Origin: Isoetes taiwanensis
Taxonomy: Eukaryota; Streptophyta; Lycopodiopsida; Isoetales; Isoetaceae
Direction: 5' to 3'
Length of the DNA stretch: 64,000 bases
Assembly (NCBI GenBank): GCA_021234155.1
Contig: JAJEKV010000052.1
Location: forward strand, 3,278,254-3,342,253
The notes beneath the pieces were generated by a model that was not told where the DNA came from, ran no database searches, and saw only the letters and a program-made list of their open reading frames with translations. The position numbers and the translations under genes are program-made. Positions 1 through 10,864 of this stretch are shown here, piece by piece (the first letter of the stretch is position 1; every line of letters begins with the position of its first letter).

Positions 1-625
1 TTCTCTAGCTCACCCACGACACCACTGTGATCCTGGAAGGGGACGCCTCCCCGACCTGCCTCATCGGACCAGGTGTCATGAACCTGGAGTAGACTAAAAG
101 GGTGATCCCTGGAGTATGCGTCTCCGGAAGGCTATAGCGAAGCCATAGCGTGAATCGACCCATCTGCAAAGTGTGCACAGGAGGGGCGGATGGAGTGGAC
201 AACCCTAGCCGATGTTCTATGCCAGCCAACGGCATGCCAAGATTCGGTCTGCCAATCCCCTGAGACCCAGCCGTCAGTCGCTCCCCCACTAGAGTCTGAG
301 CCGGGGTAGAACCTGGGTTTTTGGGTGTTTTCTTAGCTTAGATGCATGTTCTTGCCGTCGGTACTTGGATGGATGTGCCACCCCTCGTGGTGGATATTTA
401 TATGTGACTTATGTTGTATGCTAACCTTGTATTCATGCTTCTGCGATGTAGGCGCCCATCGAAGGCGTGGGCCGAATGACCCCTCCGTGTCCTTCACCTG
501 AGCGTCTCTATGTTGACGGCCCGGGTTAGATGGAGGGCCCTGCTCGTGGCGGGATGGTCGTCATGGGAGGGGAAAGTCCCTGTATGTATACGACCGTGGG
601 TCGTATATATTCAGGGAGCGTCACA
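1..625 (+). repeat. 5' LTR of the gypsy element, right part only
   Basis: Positions 1-625 match 13231-13850 almost end to end. The end is set by the TCACA terminus directly before the primer binding site. By eye, mismatches and small indels are dense in the first ~320 bases and sparse after that (about eight in the last ~295, mostly C/T). The full 3' copy is 1579 bp, so roughly 950 bp of this LTR lie left of the window. Confidence 0.93.
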
Positions 626-626
626 G

Positions 627-639
627 TGGTATCAGAGCC
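627..639 (+). promoter_or_regulatory. Primer binding site (initiator tRNA-Met type)
   Basis: TGGTATCAGAGCC begins two bases after the LTR end. It is the usual plant LTR-retrotransposon site pairing with the 3' end of initiator tRNA-Met, where minus-strand DNA synthesis starts. Confidence 0.93.
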
Positions 640-1446
640 GTGATTTCGGTTGCTCGAAATCATAGCACTGGCTAAACACTAACTCGTAGCACGGTAGTTA
701 GGAGGAGGCTAAGTTAATGTGTTGTTAGTCCTCTTTGATGTTTGGTTCGGTGTTAGGTTAAATTAAGAAATTGTAGCTTTAAAGAGGATAGGGCGACTGG
801 AGGGCCCAAGAATTGTAAGAATTGTAAATGTCAGTGGGTAGCTCAAATGACGGAGAAGGTGCGTCCATTGGATCGGACATACTCAAATTACCCTAGAACG
901 GTCGTCTCCAGGCGAAAAATGGTCAAGGGCAGGCCCGAAAACCAACTCGGGCGCCGCTTGCTTTTCATCGTCTTGCAGTCACGGTAGAAGAGCCGAAAAT
1001 GCAGTCGGCGCCCGACCGGTCAGACGGGAGTCAACGCGGCCCCGCCAGGTCAACTCGGGCGCCGCTTGCTTTTCGACGACCCCCAGTCGAGGCGGGACCC
1101 GACCGTATGCCTCGCGTATTTCCGCCGGCGCCCGACCGTATGCAGCCTACGCCCGACCGTATGCCTCGCGTATTTCCGCCGTATAATTGTTTTATAACAA
1201 TAAAATTTAAAAGTTAATAGGAAAATTTTAAAATTTCAAAAGTTATCCGGTCGTTTAAATTTCTTCTTGTTATTTGTTTTGCCTTGCCTTCAGTACCTTC
1301 GACCGCCAGAGCCGCTGCCCGCCATCGCCACCGGACTTGACGTTGCTTCTTCGCCCTTGTGTCTTGGAGGCCCTAGCGCCTCCTTTGCCGCCTTTTCCGC
1401 CACCAGCACCTCACTGTCCGCCTTCGCAGACCTTAGCGCCACAGCT
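640..1446 (+). repeat. Leader of the gypsy element with short GC-rich repeats
   Basis: No convincing gene is seen. The segment CAACTCGGGCGCCGCTTGC occurs twice (about 943 and 1051). CGCCCGACCGTATGC occurs several times between about 1095 and 1180, partly with CTCGCGTATTTCCGCC. The GC-rich block (about 890-1180) contrasts with AT-rich DNA just after it (1190-1270). Confidence 0.6.
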
Positions 1447-1836
1447 ATGGCCAATACCAAGAGCGCCCCTGACCCTTCCACCCTCAGCATAGTGGAAATT
1501 TATGCCATGATTGCCCGGCACATGGTCACAGACCCGGCTTACATCGACATCCTTTTGGATGAGTTGGTGAACCGGTTTGAGAATAACGATAGGATCCCCT
1601 ATCCTATCTATCACTTCTCAGAGCCATTTTTGATCCGGCTAAACCTTCGCCAGCTCTCCTACACCATCGTCGAGCAACATGACATGGTCATGATGCTCAT
1701 TAAGTTCTATCCTCCTGAACAAGAGGGGCATACAGAGGAGGAGGACATCAGGACAGAGGCCGACCGTGTCAGAGGCTTGGCGAGGGGCGGCTCGAGGGAG
1801 GGAGTACCGGTATTTAGGGGACGGACTTGCTGTTAT
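1447..1836 (+). pseudogene. Extra ORF of the gypsy element, N-terminal part
   Basis: The ATG at 1447 opens a frame starting MANTKSAPDPSTLSIVEIYA, which stays open to the MITE insertion at 1837. I do not recognise the domain. It is helical-looking, with an acidic patch (EEED) near the end. The sequence resumes after the MITE at 2510, so 1447-3295 was probably one reading frame before the insertion. The frames on the two sides of the insertion do not match once the MITE and one target duplication are removed, so there is also a small frameshift near 1790-1805. The position between primer site and gag suggests an extra ORF carried by this family. Function is unknown. Confidence 0.5.
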
Positions 1837-2501
1837 CAGGGATAGGTTCAATACGCTGTACGTTTTATACGGAATACGTATGAATTGTATGATACGGCAC
1901 ATATTTGCCGTGATAAAAACGTAAAAAAACGGCAAAAAATTCCCGCTGTCGGAAGATTTTCGCAAGACGCTTGAAAACAACGTGAAAGCCGTGACTGTTT
2001 TTCACAGTCTGCTTAACAACGCTGATGAAAACAGCGTGACGCTGTGACAAAAAAAAATTGGCGTGCGACGCCGAACCCTTACAGACTACGTGCGGCGAAG
2101 TATTTTGCCACAGATGCGAAACTTCTTTCAGATCGCTGCGACGGCGAAGTATTTTACGTGCAGCGTCTGAAAAGGAATGCGTACGCGTAAATTCAAATTT
2201 TTTTTTTTTTGAATTTCGCGTCTGCGAAAACAGCGATGAAAGCGTCTGCGAAAATGTTTTCGCACACAGCGATTTAAGGTTTCGCGGTTTTTTTTTTTTT
2301 TTGCGTCACAGCGGTTTTCAGCGTTTGGCGACGCGAAACAATTTCAGCGTCGCTTTCCGCGAAGCTTCGGCGTCGCCGAAAAATTTTTTTTTCCGTGCAT
2401 GAGGTTTTTATCGCGTTAAATACGTATTTTATTAAAAAATACGTATTTTTTTACTTTATACGTCAGGAATTTTAATTTTGTACGTATAGAACCTATCCCT
2501 G
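1837..2501. mobile_element. hAT-type MITE, 665 bp, with 8-bp target duplication
   Basis: The terminal inverted repeats are CAGGGATAGGTTCAATACG at the left and the complement of CAGGGATAGGTTCTATACG at the right. It is flanked by a perfect 8-bp duplication GCTGTTAT (1829-1836 and 2502-2509). An 8-bp duplication with CAGGG-type ends is characteristic of hAT elements. The interior has no transposase. It has T-runs and repeated TTTCGC/GCGAAA words, as does the larger relative at 18856-21878. It splits the extra ORF of the gypsy element. Confidence 0.93.
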
Positions 2502-2509
2502 GCTGTTAT

Positions 2510-2882
2510 AGATGGCAGGGCAATTGAGGTTCCCCCGTACCAATGGCATGAAGGGTCTCAGAGCTTCATGTGGGGAGCCCCAATCCCTGATATCAGTCTG
2601 GGTTACCTAACGACGATCCAGATTGATATGAACCACCGCCCCAATCGGTACCATGCGGAACTCCTTCGCCGAAGTGCAGCGGAGCATTTCGCCCAAGTCC
2701 AAGAGGACCTGAGGAGAGCCCGGGAGGAACGGGAGAGGCTTGAACAAGAGGAGAGGGATCGGCAGGACCAGCTGAACCCGCAGGACGGAGGGGCATCGGG
2801 GAGTGGCCCGAGCACACGACCATTAAGCACAGGAAGAAGGCCGTGGCACAGAAATCCGGCAGTCAGTATAAGGAAAAACTAA
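2510..2882 (+). pseudogene. Extra ORF of the gypsy element, coiled-coil part
   Basis: This continues the frame broken by the MITE. From the sequence PYQWHEGSQSFMWG at about 2535 the frame is open to 2882. Around 2690-2770 there is a strongly charged Arg/Glu/Gln-rich segment ([19 protein letters not shown]) likely to form a coiled coil, followed by a Gly/Ser linker (GGASGSGP). The histone H3 fold follows in a different frame, so a frameshift near 2800-2830 separates what was probably one protein. Charged coiled coils are common in Gag-like assembly proteins. That role here is inference. Confidence 0.5.
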
Positions 2883-3295
2883 GGACTGTCGGAGCCTTTG
2901 GTAAGAAGGCGAGCTCCGATCGGAGCCAGGAGCGAGTGGATGCATCCCGGCTAGCCGTTGGAGCCAAGACCGTGCCTGGAGCTGCCCCACAAAGGGAGCC
3001 CCATCGGTACCGACCTGGTACCGTGGTCTTGCGGGAAATCCGCAAGTTCCAGAAGTCCACTCAGCTTCTGATACAAAAGCTTCCTTTCCAGAGGCTGGTA
3101 CGGGAGATCGCGCAGGAGTTCAGAACCGACCTCCGTTTCCAGACCTTTGCAATTTTGGCGCTCCAAGAGGCTGCTGAAGCCTACCTGGTGGCACTTTTTG
3201 GTGACGCTAACCTCTGCGCCATCCACGCAAAGAGAGTTACCATTATGCCAAAGGACCTAGCCCTCGCCCGTAGGATTCGGGGGGAGCGTCCTTAG
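2813..3295 (+). CDS. Histone H3-fold domain carried in the gypsy element
   Basis: The 99 residues from about 2996 to 3292 align without gaps to the histone H3 core, from PHRYRPGT through [22 protein letters not shown] and [16 protein letters not shown] to LARRIRGER. By manual alignment I count about 16 differences. The core helices and the two most conserved blocks are intact. The normal H3 tail is replaced by a longer Lys/Ser-rich tail ([12 protein letters not shown] at about 2825; [11 protein letters not shown]) that lacks the ARTKQTARKS tail. The frame is open upstream to 2744 and there is no clear ATG of its own, so it was probably the C-terminal part of a longer protein. It lies between primer site and gag of a chromodomain retrotransposon. 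Capture of a host H3 gene is the simplest origin. A role in nucleosome contact or centromere targeting is speculation. Confidence 0.85.
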   Translation, partial: HTTIKHRKKAVAQKSGSQYKEKLRTVGAFGKKASSDRSQERVDASRLAVGAKTVPGAAPQREPHRYRPGTVVLREIRKFQKSTQLLIQKLPFQRLVREIAQEFRTDLRFQTFAILALQEAAEAYLVALFGDANLCAIHAKRVTIMPKDLALARRIRGERP

Positions 3296-3786
3296 CATAT
3301 TTTGATGGGCTTCGCATTGTAAATATTTTTTTGTGTTAATGGAAAAAAAAAAACCCTTTTAATTCGTATTAAAAAATTTAAATTCTCTTGTGTTATTGCT
3401 GACGTCAGCTTAAATAAAAAGGACTTAAAAGAACTTTTAAAGTTCATTTCAATTGTTAGGTTGTTTCTCTCCTTCTCACCTCCCTTCTAGCGCTATGGCC
3501 GCTGCTGACCTTATCGCCTGGTACCATGACGGAGAGCAATGGGATCCGCAAGTTCCTTTCGATTGGCCGGCCACAAGAAGCTCCCCTATCGTACGTTTAC
3601 TTATGTACTCGTGCGACGGGATCTTGCTCTGACGGCCTTGGGTCAGGATATTGCACCCTGGATGAGTATCTATATTGCTTAAAACAGTTGTCTATTTTGC
3701 TTCCCATTGTTAGTATATTTTAAGTAAGCATGGTAGTTCCTGGGATCGACCCATGAGCACATGGGTCCAATTTTAGAAGGAGAGAC
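3296..3786 (+). other. Spacer with one tiny ORF and a second polypurine tract
   Basis: After the H3 stop the DNA is AT-rich. An ATG at 3495 opens 45 codons (MAAADLIAWYHDGEQWDPQ...) ending at 3632. I cannot identify it. At 3775-3785 the purine run AGAAGGAGAGA is followed by CTGTAACGG, the usual look of a polypurine tract meeting the TG start of an LTR. This could be a nested or fossil LTR element boundary inside the gypsy leader. I could not find the matching LTR end. Confidence 0.4.
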
Positions 3787-5591
3787 TGTAACGGTCCTGG
3801 CCGCTTGATGGGCCAGTATACGTACTCATGTACGTATATACATGTTTGACATGCATGCAAAATAGAATATGCATGAAGAACTAAAAATAAGCAAAAGCTT
3901 TATAAATTAGTGAGGCAATTGAGAAAGGAATTTTAGAAGCTTTTTGGAGACGTGTAGAGGCCGCGCTTTTTGGAGGAATTGCATCAGAGCTATGGAATCC
4001 AGAGCTTGAAGATTCAGCATCGATTTCTCGATTCAGCATCGATTTCTTTTATCAGGTGGGGTTTTGCTAAGTTAATCTGAGGTACATGGGCTGTTATCAT
4101 TGGATTATGCATGATTTAATAGGAATAATTGGTTGTGTAAGTCTGGGAAAATAAGGCATGCAAAAACTCCCGAGGTAAAATCATGGTTGTTTCTATGCGT
4201 GGATTGTTCAGGCCTTGCTTTGCTTAACAGGGAACAAAGAAACTAAAGAGGAAACTGAATCGATGCATGTGGGATCTTTCCAAGCACTTGGGCATAGCCA
4301 AGAAGGGCCGAAATTGCCCCTGGAAGGCCGTCTTAGAGGAATCAAGGGCCATATAGGCGTAATCAGAGGTCGGAATAAGCATTCTGCAATACTGGCATGC
4401 AACCCAACTGCCTCAGAATGGGCCAAAACTCAGTTGAATCAGGTCGAAATTGATCTAGAAGGGATTTAATGGGGAAGTATGGGCTGCATTAACAGTGTTT
4501 ACCTGCAACAAAGCCATCACATCTGGAGCTAGAACTGCCGGAAATACCTGAGAATGACCTGGAACAGGTCGAAATTGCATAAAAGAGGCTTATTTGAGCC
4601 TGAAAGGGGCTGATTTGCCATGGGCAGCAGGGAATCAAAGGAATTGAGGGCTTTTTAGCGCTGCCAAGACGGCCTTGATACAGGGAGAAATAGGTTGAAA
4701 CAGCTTCTTAAGCACCGATTTGGGAATCTAAAGGGCCGATTTGGGCATGGTGTAGGCCGATTTGGCTGTCGGTCACCTGTATCAGGAGAATGGATGCCAA
4801 GAAAATGATCCGAAAGCAGTCTACGTGCCCTTTGTTTGCTTCCTGTAGCTTTTTGAAGTTTCCTCTTTGCTTTGTTGTTTATATTTGGAATTGATAATTT
4901 GTTGCTTGTTAACCAAATGTTATTTTAGGATACATAAAGATAAGAAAGGGAACATGAAAGTATAAGGTGTTGGGATCTAGCAGGCCATCCATCCAGTAAG
5001 TAAAGGCAAGCTTGGGTAAAACAAAGAGACGAAAATATGTAAGAACTTGTATTGCTTCTAAATTTACGTAATAAGGAATAACATGTAATTTAAGACTAAT
5101 AACTCTAGAACCCTCTTGGCAACTCGGGATCTGGTCTATACTTAAGGCTAGATCTATGTTGTTATGAAAACTTTAGTCAACTATGTTGGAGAAGAATTTA
5201 ATCTTCCAATAAATAATGGAAAATGATTCCCTTCTTACATATAGCTAATATCCAACTATTGTAATATAACTCCAAGAGAAATACATCCATAATAGATTTA
5301 TGCAAAACCAAAGCAAAGATTCATCTTCTAGAAACTCCAACTCAGCCACGATCCTGAGCAGTATTGTTGTTACTGGCCCGAGCACCACCTTGCTCAATCA
5401 CTGCATGCACTCAAAGGGGTTAGTCCTTGTGACTAAGTGGGAATCCCATAGCTGCCTCTGCATGCATAAAACATCTCGAAAGTCTTGAATAACAAACATA
5501 AACAACTCAACGACACAAGAACCTATGGTGCAACGCTAGAAAATGACAACAAAGAAAACAACATAAACATCAACAGCAAAGAATATAACCA
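3787..5591 (+). other. Non-coding stretch, possible fossil LTR
   Basis: I see no gene here. If the tract at 3775-3785 is a true polypurine tract, this may be a long LTR starting TGTAACGGTCC, but no primer site or partner copy is visible. A short direct repeat (ATTCAGCATCGATTTCT) lies at about 4013-4050. The rest is mixed AT-rich sequence. Confidence 0.35.
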
Positions 5592-6016
5592 ATGTACCCA
5601 AACCATCATAAACAAACTCCGGGACAATGGGTAGCTCAGCCAGCCTACATACAGGCCCTGTTAGCAGCATGTTGCCCAGCCAGCTTACATTCCAAGCCCT
5701 GTAGCGGGTGGTGGGGTGAACCTCGTATGCGCATACCCTCTCAGCCCACGTCTGGCCGTGGAGAGCCTCGTTGGAATCAAAGGGAGCGTCAGCTAGAAAG
5801 AAGATGGGATGCAGAAGATAGGACTATTGAGCAAAGGCCACAAAGTGGTGAAGCTAGAGCTGCCACAATACGGCAGCCCCATTGGCCGTTGCCTATCCAC
5901 CAGAGGTTGCGTCTATTGCGGCTGCCACAGTAGACCCCGGGGTGACTCTGCTGCGACACCGACCGCCTCCACCACCTCCTAGGCCTGCGGATGAAAAGGG
6001 AGGACATAGCTCCTAA
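5592..6016 (+). pseudogene. Gag-like leader exon of the gypsy element
   Basis: An open frame runs from an ATG at 5592 to 5933. With a frameshift near 5890 it continues to a stop at about 6016. The protein is Arg/Glu-rich in the middle (QRERQLERRWDAED) and ends in a poly-Pro segment (RPPPPPPRPADEKG). A partial direct repeat (CAGCCAGC(C/T)TACAT) marks its start. It precedes an intron-like stretch with a good 3' splice site at 6240, so it may be an early gag exon. No known domain is recognised. Confidence 0.4.
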
Positions 6017-6240
6017 ATAAATGTACTGCGCAATTTGCTATTGTGCATGATTGTAAAATTTTGGTTTGGCAAATTCTCTAGCCATATTATAATATGATAT
6101 ACCCTTCTCCTCATTAATTATCGTTACTATCTTGATAAATATAAGTACATTGTTCTTTTCCATAATGTCTTCTTCAAATTATTGGCGTTTGGAATATAAT
6201 GGAATTACAGGATGTTCTAAATTCATTTTCATTGCCTTGC

Positions 6241-6699
6241 AGAAGAGATCCTTTGGGAATATGAGGAGAGGATTACCGACATGATCCGGAGGGAGGATCC
6301 AGGGCCGCCAGAGCAGGACTATGGCCAGAGATATGGCGAATATCCCGAATGGGATGAAGGCTATGAAATGGAACCCCCGCCACCAGGAGAACCCTATGAT
6401 GCTGAAAAAGGGTTGGAGATAGTTAACATCCTTAGGGACAGAGCTTTTGAGGACCTAAAGCTGACGCTGTGCCGTACCTGGGACTATTGGAGCATGTCAG
6501 GCACGAGGCTTTCGAGGACGCCAACGACCACCTTTGGCAACTCTTCTATGCTTTGCGAAGGCTTTTCAATCTTCTCATTGTTAGCCCAACATGGGAATAC
6601 CAACCAGTGATTGTCCAAGCCTGGGCACGCTACAAGCTCGTTAGGGCTGTGCGTGAGAGTGTTCGCTATTCAATTCTGTACCCCTTTGCGAACCCCTAG
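6241..6699 (+). pseudogene. Probable gag exon upstream of the main gag-pol frame
   Basis: A polypyrimidine stretch ending TTGCCTTGCAG at 6230-6240 is a strong 3' splice site. The frame that follows reads EEILWEYEERITDMIRRED and then an acidic, Pro-rich part. Near 6455-6470 a one-base shift moves the frame to one reading LLEHVRHEAFEDANDHLW, LFYALRRLFNLL and WARYKLVRAVRESV, with a stop at 6697-6699. Helical, Trp-rich sequence suits the N-terminal part of a Gag. The gag frame resumes at 6942. Confidence 0.5.
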
Positions 6700-6941
6700 G
6701 CCGGGTTTTTCGAGTTTCGTTTTTTTTCTATGCTATTTGTGAGCTCACTCTAAGTTCCAGTTGTATCATGTTATCTTTGTATAATACTCCTATACCGACT
6801 TTTGGTGTGAAACTGTAATAGGAAAGTTTTTCCTCTTATAATAACAAATTCCCTTTGTGTTCTTTCTCTACCCCCTTTGTTCGACATGATACAATTTGTA
6901 AGAATTTATCTGTTATAAATATGCTTATATTTTTTTTTTCC

Positions 6942-9455
6942 ATGCTCGAATTAGACGGTGCCCGTAACGCCGCTTGGCAGACACCCTCCAACGCCAGTAG
7001 GCTGACTCCTGAACAGGAACTGATGTTAATGAAAAGGCAGTTAGGCGAATTATAGGCCTATGTATTGCATGCCAACCCACCGCAACAAACCCAGGAAGAT
7101 GGACCGGGGTTACCTCCACCACCACCGAGTTCACCTGCACAACAGCCATCTCCACCTAGAGCTAGTCCTGTACCTCTACAGAGGAGAACCCATGCTAAGC
7201 GCCACCGAAGCTCCTCTAAGGATAGTGCCACTTCCTCACGGTCAACCACTTCGGTGTCTTCTGGTTCATCGGTATCAGCGGGCGACCATGCAAAGCGCCG
7301 AGACAAAGAGTACCGTAAGACGGTTGACACAGCTATAACTAGTATATGGAAGAATAGGAAACTGGCCCAGTTTGATGGGAAATCCAGAGGCGGCCTAAAT
7401 GCCGAATCCTGGTTGGATGAGATGAAGGAGTTTGGGAAGTCCTATGGAATGACAGAGAAGGATACAGGAAAGGTTGCCACCACCAATCTTACAGGAGCTG
7501 CCCGTATTTGGTGGAAGGGCTATGCCAGGGCTAAGCATCTGGACAGGAGCAGATGCAACTTTAGGAAGTTTGCCAAGGCATTCAAGTCGCATTATGTGCC
7601 TCGTGCGCACAAATGCCAGCAGATCCAGATCTTTTATGGGTTGGAGCAGAAAGGTATGACGGTTCAGGCCTACACTGATGAGTTTATGCGCTTGAGGCTG
7701 TATGTACCAGGTATGAATGAAAAGAGAGCTGTGGAGGGGTATATTGAAGGGTTGGCCCCATCAATCAAACGGATGGTTAAAGCCATAGACCCGAAATCAG
7801 TTGCGGAGGTTGAGGCTAAGGCATTGAGCCTCGAGGAGGACACACCAAGAAACCAGTACCCGCGTCCTGCTCCATACTCGCAGCCCCGGCCATCCACACC
7901 GTATAAACCCCGGTCGCCAAGCCCGGGTCCCTCTCAGCAAAATTCCTATGGCCGCCAGGAAAAGAAAGTTACCTTCACTGCCGCGGATAAACAGAGTAAT
8001 GCCAGAAAGGAGGTACGGAATCTCTTACAGTCAATTCCTAAGGAGGCCCGAGAACAGCTCCGCCGGGATAAGGCATGTTACAGGTGTATGCGACCTGGGC
8101 ACTTTATGCACAATTGTCCTTATGTTACGCAGACTGCCCAGCTGGCCATGGCTGACCTCGATTGGGACGATCTCGAGTCGACCTTACCTGTTGAGGACGA
8201 GGCTCCCGAGTATATTCACGGTGCATCTCATATCTTTGCAGCTATAGAAACTGGCAATGCCGAAAATCAGCCTGCTGTCATTTCCACCATAGGTCAAGTA
8301 GACAGTAAGCCTTTTGTAATTCTTATGGATACGGGCAGTACACATAATTTTGCTTCCCCTAGAATGGCTCAGGTCTTACAGCTTGAAACATTAAGGTCTC
8401 GACCAAGGCCTGTCACTCTAGCCAGTGGTAAGATCAGGCTACCCACCCATGGCCGTCGCATCAATCTTAGGATGCAGTTGCCAGGTGCACCAGTGGCTGT
8501 GGGTGCCGAGTTGATGGACATTGGTAAATATGACCTCATTGTTGGTATGGAATTCCTAGCATCCGCAAAAGCCAACATAGACTGCGAGAAGAGGGAAGTT
8601 ACCTTCAACGCAGCTAATGGAGCCCGCGTGACTATTAAAGGTGAACCCTTCAACCCTATCATGCAGTCTATGTCCATCAGACAGTTAGATAAAGCTATAC
8701 GCAAGGAAAAGCTCCTCTACATCATTTCCCTTGCGTCCATAGAGTCAGATGCTAAACAGAAGCAAGTAATCGATACCTTGCCAGAAGGGATTGCTCGCCT
8801 TCTCCGGGAATTTGGTGACCTTTTCCCAGATGAGATTCAGAAGCTTCCTCCTTTTAGAGGGGTGGAATGTGAAATAGCTTTAGAGCCGGGTACCAAGCCT
8901 ACTAGCAAGGCCCCGTACCGTATGAGCCCTCCAAAATTGGCAGAACTTAAGAAGCAACTTCAGGAGCTACTAAACCTAGGTTTCATCCGGCCTAGTGTTT
9001 CACCTTTTGGCGCTCCTATTCTCTTCGTTAAGAAAAAGGACGGCTCGCTGAGGATGTGTATTGACTATCGGCAACTCAACAAGCATACCATCAAAAATCG
9101 CTATGCTTTGCCCAGGGCAGATGACCTTATGGATCAGTTGCAAGGAGCTCAGTACTTCTCCAAGATTGATCTACGCTCCGGATACCATCAGATAAGGATT
9201 AAAGAAGAGGACATTCATAAGTCTGCTTTTCGCACTAGATATGGGCATTATCAATTTACAGTTATGCCTTTTGGTCTAACCAATGCCCCAGCAACTTTCA
9301 TGCGACTGATGAATGATGTCTTTCGACAGTACCTGGATGATTTCGTTGTTATTTTCTTCGACGACATTCTTATTTACAGTAAGACCCTTGAGGAGCATGA
9401 GAAACATCTCTCTACAAAAGCTAAGACGTCATCAGCTCTATGCCAAGTTTTCTAA
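6942..9455 (+). pseudogene. Gag - protease - reverse transcriptase polyprotein
   Basis: The frame from ATG 6942 has one in-frame TAG at 7053-7055, then is open to 9455. A retrotransposon gag domain lies around 7330-7700 ([28 protein letters not shown]). A CCHC zinc knuckle [15 protein letters not shown] lies at about 8080, and an aspartic protease motif [11 protein letters not shown] at about 8325. The reverse transcriptase starts about 8930 with [33 protein letters not shown] and [12 protein letters not shown]. Its catalytic box reads FFDDILIYS at about 9353, where most gypsy elements have Y(V/L)DD. The frame is lost at about 9410 by a small deletion, and RT continues in another frame. Confidence 0.93.
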
Positions 9456-10173
9456 GTGCAAGTTTGCCACTCCAAAGGTTGAGTATTTAGGCCATGTCAT
9501 CTCGGCAGAGGGAATTGCTACAGACCCGGCAAAAATAGAGGCCGTAAGGGAATGGCCTATTCCAGGAAATGTTTCCGAAGTCCGCAGTTTCTTGGGATTA
9601 GCAGGTTACTATCGAAAATTTGTAAAGAATTTTGCGAAGATTGCAGCTCCCCTTACAAATCTCACAAAGCATGAGAAGGTGAAGGATTGGATGGACCACT
9701 GGAAGACAAAAGTTCAACAAAGTTTCCAGCAGCTTAAAGATGCCCTAACATCAGCACCAGTTCTCACGTTGCCCGATCCTGAACAGAATAAGCTAGTGGC
9801 GACCGATGCCAGTAAAATTGCCACCGGTGGGGTCCTAATGCAGGAGGGGAGGGTTATTGCATACGATTCAAAGAAGATGAACGAGACGGAACAACGATAT
9901 CCCACCCATGATCAGGAACTGTTGGCCGTTGTCCGTGCTCTGCGCATATGGAGACACTACCTTCTTGGTAGAAGATTCCAGTTGGATACGGATCATCAAA
10001 GTCTCCGTTATTTATCCACCCAGCCGAATCTCAAACTCCGTCATAGAAGATGGATGGAATTCCTCGAGGAGTATGATTTTGAGATTATGTACAAGCCTGG
10101 CAAGCACAATGTGGTTGCGGATGCTTTGTCACGCCATCCGTTAGTGACCCGAACCGACCCGAACCCATTGTAA
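9420..10173 (+). pseudogene. Reverse transcriptase C-terminus and RNase H
   Basis: The frame continues pol after the shift at about 9410, reading [28 protein letters not shown] and the connection motif [13 protein letters not shown]. RNase H follows from about 9790 with [30 protein letters not shown] and [12 protein letters not shown], so catalytic acidic residues are visible. It ends with the typical ADALSRHP. The stop at 10171-10173 is a second frameshift rather than a true end, because integrase sequence follows at once. Confidence 0.92.
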
Positions 10174-10864
10174 CGCCATTTCTACACTCACCAGTGAGTT
10201 TGGGAAACAGATAGGGCAGACCTTGGCCACAGATCCGGAGTTCCGTGACATTTGGGACAGTTTGGCTAAGGAAGCTCACACGGATGCAGAACGCGAGGCT
10301 TTTCGTGCATATAAGAAGGAGGGCAACTTGTTATATCACAAGGATAAGTTGTGTGTACCACAGACTTCAGGGGTACGGAACCTTATTCTGCATGACACAC
10401 ACAATAGCCCTATAGCTGGACACGCAGGTTTTATGAAAACCTACTTTAAGATTCGCTCCAGTTATTTCTGGCCTTCTATGAAAAAGGAGATTGCCAAGTA
10501 CATTAGGCAGTGTCAGGTATGCCAGCAAACAAAAGCGGAGCAGTTAAGGATTCTAGGCGAGTTGCAACCTCTGGATGTGCCAAACGCCAAATGGGAAGTG
10601 ATAACCATGGATTTCATTGTGGCCCTTCCAAGAACTCTCCGGGGATATGATGCCTTAATGGTTGTGGTCGACAAACTGTCGAAAATGGCTCACTTCTTGC
10701 CATGTCGGACCACGGATACAGCCTTTGATACCGCTCTGCTATTTACCAAGGAGATCTTCAGATTACACGGAATGCCACGGGTAATTGTGTCGGATAGGGA
10801 CCCCAAATTTGTAAGTGCAACTGGAAAGATTTCTTTGCCACCATTCAGACCAAGCTTGCTATGA
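10174..10864 (+). pseudogene. Integrase N-terminal and catalytic core, first part
   Basis: The frame starts with the usual linker (TSEFGKQIGQTLATDPEF). It then has the HHCC zinc-binding region (LHDTHNSPIAGHAG ... IRQCQVCQQTK) at about 10390-10530. The catalytic core follows with the first Asp in TMDFIVALP (about 10605) and the second in VSDRDPKFVS (about 10790). At about 10815-10825 a frameshift makes the frame end early at 10864. The true continuation is in the frame of the next entry. Confidence 0.92.

Noticed and set aside
2058-2402. 114-codon frame inside the MITE
   Set aside because: The MITE is non-coding. The frame has T-run-derived Phe stretches and no transposase motif.
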